From positions 77,564,713-77,628,712 of the forward strand of contig NC_092628.1 of the NCBI RefSeq assembly GCF_039555335.1: 64,000 nt of DNA. The letters run 5' to 3'. The notes below the pieces were generated by a model that was not told the origin of the DNA, did not search any database, and worked only from the letters and a program-made list of their open reading frames with translations. Positions 55,347-64,000 of this stretch are shown in pieces (position 1 is the first letter of the stretch; each line of letters begins with the position of its first letter). Position numbers and translations under genes: made by a program. This stretch comes from Amphiura filiformis. Its lineage: Eukaryota; Echinodermata; Ophiuroidea; Amphilepidida; Amphiuridae.

Positions 55347-56352
55347 AATAGCCTGATTTTTTCGAGCGGATCCAATGTTTGCATTTGGAAGATGCAGGCC
55401 TTTCGATAAACATTAAACCTGATAGCTACAAATTATTTCGATACAGTCTGTATAAAGTGATGATAAAATGAGCACAATCAAATACGTTACTTTCAAAAAG
55501 GCTTCCGTGTTAACAGGAAAATTTTGTTTGCCTTTTTTATTGAAGAAGAATATTTATCTTTCATTTAAAAATATACATTGGCATATTTGCACTGAGGAAA
55601 TGATAATTTAACTCTAAGTTGATTAACTATTAGCCAAGCACTCAGCACAAAACTGCAAAAAGGGGCTTGATTCATGAGCGTCAATGGGGTGGGGGACGTG
55701 TCTCCCCACCTTTCGACAAAAATACCCATTTTTATTCTTTTCAGCTATAAAACCACTTTTTGGAAAATTAAGCCGATTGTCCCCCCCCCCCCCACACACA
55801 CACATTTCAAGCCGGAATGGCGCGTATAATGCACTTTATACCACTGCACCTTACAATGTGCTTAGAATAACGTCATACTATGTTATCTAAGGAAACTAAA
55901 CTAAGGTTAAGGCCAAACATATTGAAGTACCCGATTGAAAGTTTACATCCTGTTAAACAATACAAAGACCTACTAATGCTAAGTTGAAGTCGCCAAATAG
56001 CTCCAAATTGGGCTGCTTTTTGATTAACTTTGTGATTCCAAAGAAAGCATTGTCGCTAGAACCCAACTGGTTGTTGAATTAAGATATGGCATTCTGTCAT
56101 TGCCAGCCGTAACACTTAATGTTAGGTTGCTGAATTTTGGTTTCAATTTTGGAAGTTATACCTTGGGCTCGTTTGTCACCGTCAGTTTCTAGCGCACCGG
56201 GCTGCGGCATGAAAAATACGTTTGTGCAACACAGGCACTGACGTAACTTCGATATCATTCTGGTATGGTATCGTAATACACAAGTTTGTGTCATTGAACG
56301 TGTAAATTGATATTTTAATTTGGAAGCCGCAATAGCCAATTGTGATACAATC
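55347..56352 (+). promoter_or_regulatory. Upstream region of the metalloproteinase gene
   Basis: It holds a poly-C/(CA)n run at 55781-55803 and otherwise unique sequence. The promoter and 5' UTR of the gene starting at 56353 must lie here, but no TATA box or initiator can be picked with confidence. Confidence 0.3.
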
Positions 56353-58588
56353 ATGACAATGAAGGAACAAAACAATTGTGTGCTAGTTGCTTTAATTTTG
56401 CTTAGAATTTTAACACTGACCAGTTCGGCACCAGTTCAACGTAGTATACAAAGTTCAAGTATGAACATGGAAGATGCGCATGTAAGTATTATTGAGGTTA
56501 ATATCTGTTCATTTATTTATTGGCTTCAAATCTTTTGAAACCAAGACTTAAAATGAAAATGACAGAAGAACCCAGAAACTATGGCATGGTAGGTCTTCTC
56601 TAAGTTCTCCAAAGACAGACATTAGACAACTTCCAATTCAAAAGTAAGACATATTGTGGATTAAGGAGTGTAGCACCATCATGAACAGAGACAAGGGCGC
56701 TCAAATTCTTACTCTTGTTTTTGTTCCTATCATGGTGTCCAGCCAACCGGAGAGAAGTTTTGGGATCGCCCTATGGTAGCAGAAACTGCAGGTCAGATTT
56801 TACACAATTATAGTTGGTTTTATTGCTTTTGACACAATCTTCGTATGCCTTAATGCTTACAGAGGGACATAGCATAGCCTACAATTCGTCACGCGCATCC
56901 TTGTTTTATAGGGTTAGCGTTGATACGATCAGAAGGCCAAGTTTATAAGGCCAAGTCATTATCAATAGGGTATTCATAGACCCTTAACAATAACACAAAT
57001 ATATGTACAGTTGTTTGTTATTTCAACAGAGATGGCTGAAGAAATATGGCTATATGAGGACTGACAATCCATCCGGTAAAGAAGTAACAGAAGCTATGAT
57101 GTTAGTGCAGCAATTCTATGGCCTGAGCCAGACAGGAGAATTGGATCAAGATACCACGAACATGATGTCAGAACCGCGTTGCGGTGTAGCCGATATACAA
57201 CCGGGAATTGTGCCACCTGGAAATCGCCGCCGGAGGAGATTTACATTGTTGGGCGATCCATGGGATTCTACATCCCTCTCGTACAGGTGAGTATGTTGGG
57301 CTTTTATTGGTCACAACTTATGAAATCTGATCTCAACCCAGCCTCTTTCTGTCTCCATATAAGACCACACACCAAACTACTGATTTTACAATTCTCTTTT
57401 TATGGGCATTTTTGGTAAGCAGAACGGTATTGAATGCTACATTGTTGCCATGCCACTAATTGCTTTCTTCAATATCCCTTCTCATCCCATAAAAAAAGTG
57501 CATCCTCTGCAATTATAAGCAGACTACATTTGAATTTTTTTGATCTGCTCCACCTTTTGACCATTATGGTGATGTTTGAAATATTACTCTCCTTTTTTGT
57601 TAAGTCCATTAATACATTGGTCTTTTTAACGTGAATTTTCATATCAAATTCGTTTGCTCTTGCATTCAAGCTGATGTCCACCAACCTTTGTAACCATGTT
57701 TTGGTACATGCTATTGATCATCTGCAAATCACACAAGTCCCCTCTAATAGGTAGGCCTACAGTTTATTATACCATTTTCACGTACTAACGTGAATAATTA
57801 AGAAGAGTATAGTATAGGTGACTGATAGTAGACATCCTTGACGCAGTACCCCCGAGGCAGCACCAGAGGGGACGTTTAGACGTTGATCCAGTATATAGAG
57901 AGCTATTATATATACATGTACATGTAGCTCCCTGTCCGTTCGAAAACATTAGGGTATTTAAAACTCCTGACTGTCCCAATCCGTACGTCCCGGTGTGTTT
58001 GGATATGCAATATCTAATACAGTCTCTCTACTGGTAACTCCTAAACCAGCTTCACCCATCTCGTCCTATCCTGTCAAAAGCTTTTTCTAAGTCTACAGAG
58101 CAAGCACATACTTCATTGACATGTTCCAACCATGTTTCTCTCTTAGCTTATTAGTATCTAGGACTGTGTACTGAAATATCTGCAAGATTAACGAAAATTT
58201 CCTTCTTTAGTGATGTCCGTTAAAAGGTTTTTGAAAAGCTACTTTTGTTCATGTTATTTTTCCTTTAGATTCAACAACTACACACCAGATTTGAGTTTAA
58301 GTCAGGTGCGATCAGCCATTGAACGTGCCCTTGGCGTATGGGCTGAGGTGACACCACTAACATTCACACGTGAACAGGGCGGGACTTCTTTTGTTACTGC
58401 ATCTGACATCGAGATCGTATTCGGCAGTGGATCTCATGGGATCAATCACCCAGCTGACTCGCCGTTTGATGGATCTTCATCTGCAGGCGGCGTGGTATTA
58501 GCTCATGCTTTTAATCCAGGGTCTGTTAGATTTCGTGACTTAAGAGGAGATATGCACTTTGACGAAGATGAAAGATGGCAAGATGCAG
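56353..58588 (+). CDS. Matrix metalloproteinase, first three coding exons (gene runs off the window)
   Basis: Exons 56353-56481, 57030-57286 and 58269-58588 have GT/AG borders and matching phases (235 codons plus one base). Exon 1 encodes a signal peptide (CVLVALILLRILTLTSSAP). Exon 2 gives the propeptide: WLKKYGYMR, then LVQQFYGLSQTGELDQDT and the cysteine switch PRCGVAD (residues 92-98; the usual form is PRCGVPD), whose Cys holds the zinc and keeps the enzyme latent. RRRRR at 109-113 is a furin-type activation site, so it is probably activated in the secretory path. Exon 3 gives the first half of the catalytic domain: VRSAIERALGVWAEVTPLTF, DIEIVFGSGSHG, SPFDG, LAHAF and MHFDEDERW, with the structural zinc and calcium ligands. 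The HExxHxxGxxH exon, and any hemopexin domain, are not found before 64000. MMPs cut extracellular matrix. Confidence 0.9.
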
Positions 58589-58619
58589 GTTAGTAGTTGC
58601 TTCAGAATCTTAAACCATA

Positions 58620-58797
58620 CATGTAGCCCATTGGGCGCACACCTGACTTGCAAATGGACTTCAACCTGATGTCAACCTCCTTAATTTTTGCATTGAAAGT
58701 TGGTTGAAATCAGGTTGGAATCAGGTTAGGTTGAAACTTCGACGTTGTATCAACGTTGATTCAACGTCGAAATCCTAACCTGTGCCCACTGGGAGAC
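58620..58797. repeat. Repeat with CCCATTGGGC / GCCCACTGGG ends
   Basis: The imperfect ends CCCATTGGGCGCAC and GTGCCCACTGGG enclose short AACGTTGATTCAACGT-type palindromes and repeated CAGGTTGGAATCAGGTTAGG. It is non-coding, in the MMP intron. Confidence 0.6.
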
Positions 58798-59917
58798 CTA
58801 CATGAAAAGTAGAAACACAGCCAAGTCAAGTGTGCCTTTCATACAACGCATCATCCTATACGGATTGCCGACATGTTACATAAAAGAGCGAAGCCTGCTT
58901 TCTCGCCGAGAAACGTGGTTTTCGATCGAGAAACCGGGTTTTTTTTAACTTGGCTACACCAGGTGTTTCGAATTTGAAACGTAGTTTAAAAAAACCCGGG
59001 TTTTCTCTGCTGTAATAAAAATCAAGCGGGCTGTACATGGGAAGAAATTCTTGATATTTGAGAAGGTTTCAACATCAAAAGAGTCATGAGATCCTGATCC
59101 ATGATGTCAGTTCCTTCAAAGCCCAAAAACCTTTGAAGAGGAGGAAGAGAAAGTTCAACCAATTTCAATTGGACGTGGTAAAAGCAAGTAAAACCTGCAC
59201 GTATACTAGTAGCAGAAAATCTGTAGCACTCTTCGAGATATTTCGTAACATTTACATTATTTATACTGGTATCAGTTAGAACTAGCCCCGTTCCACAAAC
59301 CGCGACGCCTCTCGAATAGCGAGCGGAGCGAGCACCGAGCGTAGCGACCCAGCTACTATCCTACAGTTGGAAAATCATCATACAGATAGAGTACAGCACA
59401 GAAACCAGTGCTAGTAATCAGTAATAGAAATGATGGGTCTCTTCTTTCCTTGGATATTGATATCACCAATATCTTTTATATAACGCTACCATGGTCACAG
59501 ATATGTAATAATAATTAAAACCTTCCCTACAGACTTCTCCAAACAATGTCTAGAAAATTCAAAGAAGAGCAGCACGTTTCGTTTTAATAGACAACAGCAG
59601 CTAACAGCTGATTTATAAGGAGTCACAGGGACTGATCTCAGCAACATATATAGAACAATTATTCATTCATAAAAATACCCACCTCTCTCACCTGGTATGT
59701 ATGGATAATATTCATGCAAGACACCCAGTTTCAACAAGAGTTATTTGAAATATTAGCTGTACCCAAGAACATTACAAGTGGAATTTGATGTCATGACACC
59801 CTATGGGATGTAGACAAATTTACCAGACGGTACTGGATACTTTGGACATGGGAAATTTAGTAAACCGCACCCACTTCAAAATTGAATTGCTGCTACCCAC
59901 ATGACCAAGACCTGAAC
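58798..59917. other. MMP intron, nothing recognised
   Basis: A short CG-rich run (GCGAGCGGAGCGAGCACC, 59318-59345) stands out. No exon with a HExxH motif is present. Confidence 0.4.
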
Positions 59918-61258
59918 TACAGCCTGTCTCAAAAAAAATTGTGCAAGTGAAAAGCGCCCTCTGTGGCAATTAGAAAATACCGGTGTGACATAAGGGAGCG
60001 CACCACCATTAAACGCGCCCATTGATACACACGGTAAAAGGCCTACATTTGGATCTCGTTTTGGCACTTGAATTACGTATTTCAACTATAAAGCTTGGTA
60101 TCAGATTAAAGCTGATCATGTGTAGAATATTATTCTTTTAACGGAATATATTGCTAACCACCGACTTTTTCTGTTATGTTGCCGCAAAGAAAAATTGTGC
60201 AAATTTAACCCTAAAAAATCACTCAATTTTGGAAACCGGACGTTGTTCAAATTCGCGCCAGAACTTCAACTCTGAAATAAAAAATTGGGACTTTTTCTCC
60301 GAATTCTTCATGTATATACTTGTCGGAAGCAAATGAGCTGAAAACGGGCAAAATTTGACTATACGTTTAGAAAATAAAGCCGAAACAAGCTCAAATAAGC
60401 GGTGGACTATTTTAACCGAATTTCACTGTTACATAAATCGTGGAGTGATTTGGTGGTGCGCCCTCATAATGCTTACATCGACGTCAAGGGCATAGTCTTA
60501 GCTCTCAAATGCCGTTTAGTCTGTTCAATTTGCTTATTTTACTCTCGAGATATAGGCTAAAATCACATTTGTGCCACTTTTACTAGGGAAGAGGGCTGTA
60601 CATGTAATTCAATGATAGCATCAAGTTTATCAAGAGTTCCGCGGTGAAATCAAAAGAATGCATCAATTACACAACAATACAAAATTGTTTTTAATGTTTT
60701 ATCTTGATAAAGGTATAATGATTCTCTTTTTCCTCTTACGACAAATTAAACGATAAATAAATATTTCACATTCTGCTATAAAATTAAATACATGTGCACG
60801 TCAATGATTTTACCATGGTAAATACTGTTCTTTTTGTCATTCAAGACATGTTAAAAGACTAACAAATATTACACACTTATGGGTCAATGAACTTTGACAA
60901 GTTCATGAAATTTGACAAATTAATGAAATTAGACAAAATAATGCAGGCGCGCTGGTGTTGATGCGTCTAATGCACGAGCCCCGAAAGGGGGAGTGCATTC
61001 GACGCATCAACATCAGCTATCATTGATTTACATGTAGAGCCCTATTCCCTAGTAAAAGTGGCACAATTGTGATTTTACCCTTTCGTTCTTAACTAAACGT
61101 ATCTCGAGATTAAAAACAGCAAATTGAACAGAACAAACGGTATTTGAGACCTAAGACTGTGCCCTTGACGTTGATGTAAGCATCATGTCCCAACGGTATT
61201 TTCTAATCGCCAAAGAGGGCGCTTTTTACTTGCACAATTTTTTTTGAGACAGGCTGTA
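59918..61258. repeat. 1.34-kb foldback element with TACAGCCTGTCTC ends and a nested insert
   Basis: TACAGCCTGTCTCAAAAAAA at the left is complementary to the right end at 61239-61258. Left blocks 59918-59990 and 60465-60625 pair with right blocks 61185-61258 and 61010-61180. The unpaired 59994-60463 has its own inverted ends (GGAGCGCACCACCA and TGGTGGTGCGCCCT), so it is a younger insertion. TA at both tips fits a Tc1/mariner-type target. Confidence 0.8.
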
Positions 61259-61959
61259 TGTGTACCGAGGTAGTCCAACAGGGCAATGAGGACAGTACTT
61301 AAGCAGAAGCAAAAGAGTCATTTGGCAGTTTTTTGTGGAGGTGCGTGGTGTTACAATATAAATTTACTTACGTATGCCCTCTACGGTAAGCGAAATTTGA
61401 TGAAAGTCGGCTTACATTATTAATAGATGTTTCTCCATATTAACGATCTCTGATCTCAGTGTTTTATGTGTTTCATCAATATATAAATAACATGTATAAC
61501 AGAGTTGCACCTATGACAAGGGCGTGGCCAGCTTTCTTGGTGGGGGGGGGGGCAAAATAAAATTTCAGGGGCACAGACGAAAGAAATTGCAGGTGCATCA
61601 TACAATACATAATACCGGTTTTGTTATTTAGAGAAAATGTCTTCGAGATTCCAAATAGGGCTTTTATTGGGACGATATGCGCGCATATCCCGTAATAATT
61701 TTGCATTTCACACTATTTTGGCCCATGATATGGGTGAAATTTGGTAGAGAAGTGGCTCCTTGCCCCCTCCTTGTCCCTTTTCTTTTCCTTTGTCCTCTTT
61801 CATTTGGTGATTTTGAAAGTGGAAAAGGTCTGTGCGTGTCATGTACTTTTGTTGCTTTTTGGTCCACTATCACAAAGCGTTTTTAAGATGATGAATCTTT
61901 TATACCACAGATCATGGAAAGATCATACGCTCCACTTTCACGCCAAAGGTATATACATG
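61259..61959. other. MMP intron, nothing recognised
   Basis: A poly-G run lies at 61541-61553. No exon or repeat partner is seen. Confidence 0.3.
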
Positions 61960-63235
61960 TACATTAGGGTGATTCACAAAAAATGAAATTGGTATTTTTC
62001 AACGGGACACCCCCTCATTTTGTTTATTTTGGTAATAAAATTATACCTGCAAAATATGAAAAAAATTCAAAAAAGTTTAGGGGGTGCTACCGGTCAATGA
62101 ACTTTTGTACACAAAGTCAATGGGATTTTTTGTCAAAATTTCAAACGCTTATTTCAGGGCCTAAAAAGTCTACCAGGCTTGCAAAACTGAAGTAAATGTT
62201 CAATGATATACCTAACTTTGTGAAAACATGGGTTTTTACCAAATTAAAGTTCATAGTTGACTGTAATAATAAAAAATGTTTCAAAAGTGACAGAGGGAGT
62301 GTAGCTCAAGAAAAGAATACCCTGGGATATCCCCTGGAATCCCACCAGGCACCCCAAATTTATACCTTATTGAACTGAACTGTTGATAAAAAAAAGATTA
62401 AAATTTTTCACATATTAGTTTACCCCAATGGTGATACCAGCTTTTGAAATCTTATGTAATAGTAACTATCAAAATCCATACATCTGTATCAGGGGTGGTC
62501 ATTATGGCCATACCTGATGAAGATTTGTATTGTTTGAATTGAATGACCACAGGAAGGATTAGATTCACCATGGTTGAAAAGAAATGTATATAAATTGGGG
62601 TCACAACATTGGATAGTGGCCAGTTCAAAACTACACCTTGTGCAATGTACTTGTGACAAGAGCTAGAGTGGCTAAGACACATTCACTGGACACTGAATTA
62701 CACATTAAACATTACACTACACTTACATAAAACAACACATAATCATGATCAAGTAAAAACAAAACAAAGCAAAAACAAACAAAGAAACAACAACAAAAAA
62801 ACATTAAAAAAAAAAAGAAAGAACTAGAGCCCCATAAACACAACTTTATATTAGCCAAGTACCATAATATTTTGGCTGTTCCAGCAACTGCCTTGCCCCA
62901 AATGTAACAGTTTTCACAAAAATGCAATTTTCTGGAAAGCGGGTTAACATTTTTACAATTTTCTTTAGCATTTATTTTAAGGACATTACTCACACTATGA
63001 TCAAATATTTTTGGCACAATCCGGGTAAATTAACATGGCTTTTTTGTGTTGTAAAGAAAATGGCTCATAAATCCCATTGACTTTGTGTACAAAAGTTCAT
63101 TGACCGGTAGCACCCCTAAACTTTTTGAATTTTTTTCATATTTTGCAGGTATGATTTTATTACCAAAATGAACAAAATGAGGGGGTGTCCCGTTGAAAAA
63201 TACCAATTTCATTTTTTGTGAATCACCCTAATGTA
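61960..63235. repeat. 1.28-kb foldback element with TACATTAGGGTGATTCAC ends
   Basis: The left arm (61960 to about 62140) is mirrored by 63045-63235, including ACGGGACACCCCCTCATTTTG and GGTGCTACCGGTCAATGAAC. TA dinucleotides at both tips and terminal inverted repeats of about 180 bp suggest a non-autonomous mariner-like element. The roughly 900-bp interior has no ORF of note. Confidence 0.88.
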
Positions 63236-63654
63236 CATAGACACTTTTAATACTTTTGTATTCATATTAAAATCAAATACCTTTTTTAAAAATAGAAATC
63301 GAGAAGGGATCTTCCACTGGAAATGGAAAAGCGCCCCCGAATTAATTTGTCGAACTGAATTTTAGTTGGTAGGATGGCACCATTCATTAAGTTAACCCAC
63401 TTACGTTTATGGCAAGCTAAGCGGCTCAGAACGTGGGACTAGCTAGCTACGCGCAGCTTCTTTCTCGGTACGTGCAGCTTATTAACCAATCAGATTCGCG
63501 GTTTTAAACACGTGGAGCTGATGTAAACATCCTCTCTCACAAATATTGCGTTGTTAATTTTTGTAAATGAAAATATCTGTAGTATATCAGCAAAAAATGG
63601 TATAGGTGCTATTAAAGTAATATCTGAACAGAATGATGATTGTTCTATATTTAG
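63236..63654. other. MMP intron, nothing recognised
   Basis: It is unique in the window, with no supported exon. Confidence 0.3.
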
Positions 63655-63946
63655 GGGGCTATCATTTTCTTCGGAAGGGGGTCCCAAATATAGGGGTCAT
63701 ATTTTTTTGGAGGGGGTCATAAATTCATAATAACAAAATGTAGGGAGTCATAAGATGTGTTTATTGTATTCTTAAAAAGACTGATTTCAATGCAATTTTA
63801 GCCTGTCTATAGGGGGTAAGGTGTATCGGTGGTGGGAGCCGGGGTCATAACATTTTTGATACCAAAATAGTGAGGGCCGCAATTTTATTGACGCCGACTT
63901 TTTGTAAATTTAGGAACCCCCCCTTCCGAAGAAAATGATGACCCAT
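63655..63946. repeat. MITE-like repeat with ATCATTTTCTTCGGAAGGGGG ends
   Basis: ATCATTTTCTTCGGAAGGGG at the left (63661) is mirrored by CCCCTTCCGAAGAAAATGAT at the right (to about 63940). GGGGGTCAT and AGGGGGTCATAA motifs recur inside. The remaining 54 bases to the window end are unremarkable. Confidence 0.7.
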
Positions 63947-64000
63947 TACTCTCTCTCTATTTACACAGTGGCATGTGATATCGCTTTCCCTGCAATATCT

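Noticed and set aside
59844..59860. Possible metalloproteinase zinc motif (GHG) downstream of exon 3
   Set aside because: No His-Glu precedes it at the right spacing and there is no exon border; the HExxH exon is not in the window.

Overview
This is eukaryotic, metazoan DNA. It is AT-rich, its genes are split by GT-AG introns, and it is packed with fragments of non-LTR retrotransposons (LINEs) and with foldback or MITE-type DNA elements. The protein set (a VPS9-domain GEF, the splicing regulator NSRP1, a transmembrane SRCR protein and a secreted matrix metalloproteinase) together with this repeat style fits a marine invertebrate deuterostome such as an echinoderm or hemichordate. That placement is an inference; no species-specific marker is visible. 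There are no operons, ribosome binding sites or CRISPR arrays.

Layout. 1-3200: degraded LINEs (an endonuclease fragment and an RT tail on the minus strand, a CR1/L2-like RT on the plus strand). 3500-13063 (+): an 11-exon gene for a VPS9-domain protein of about 407 residues, whose introns hold LINE and MITE insertions and a 141-bp array copied from exon 8. 13064-19630: intergenic DNA with several MITEs and a tRNA-like repeat. 19634-27759 (-): NSRP1, six exons seen, with the first coding exon not found. 28960-30130 (+): a broken retroelement gag-like region with a CCHC zinc knuckle. 31084-32061 and 41076-41385 (+): two halves of one LINE, split by a 9,014-bp element (32062-41075) with long terminal inverted repeats and an 8-bp target-site duplication. 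41400-44440: MITEs and a LINE tail. 44485-46370 (+): a two-exon gene for a 77-residue single-pass membrane protein. 46723-47574 (+): an intronless SRCR receptor-like gene whose SRCR domain is interrupted by a Glu/Ser minisatellite and whose stop codon lies inside a second minisatellite. 48484-56350: MITEs, degraded LINEs and short tandem arrays. 56353-58588 (+): the first three coding exons of a matrix metalloproteinase; the exon with the zinc-binding HExxH motif must lie beyond the window. 58600-64000: the following intron, with two foldback elements of about 1.3 kb.

The genes do not form an obvious pathway. The most distinctive structures are the 9-kb long-TIR element with no recognisable coding sequence, cleanly inserted in a LINE reading frame; the SRCR gene remodelled by two minisatellites; and the tandem array that repeatedly copies the end of a VPS9 exon together with its splice donor. 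All gene models come from reading splice sites and homology by eye, without transcripts or database searches.
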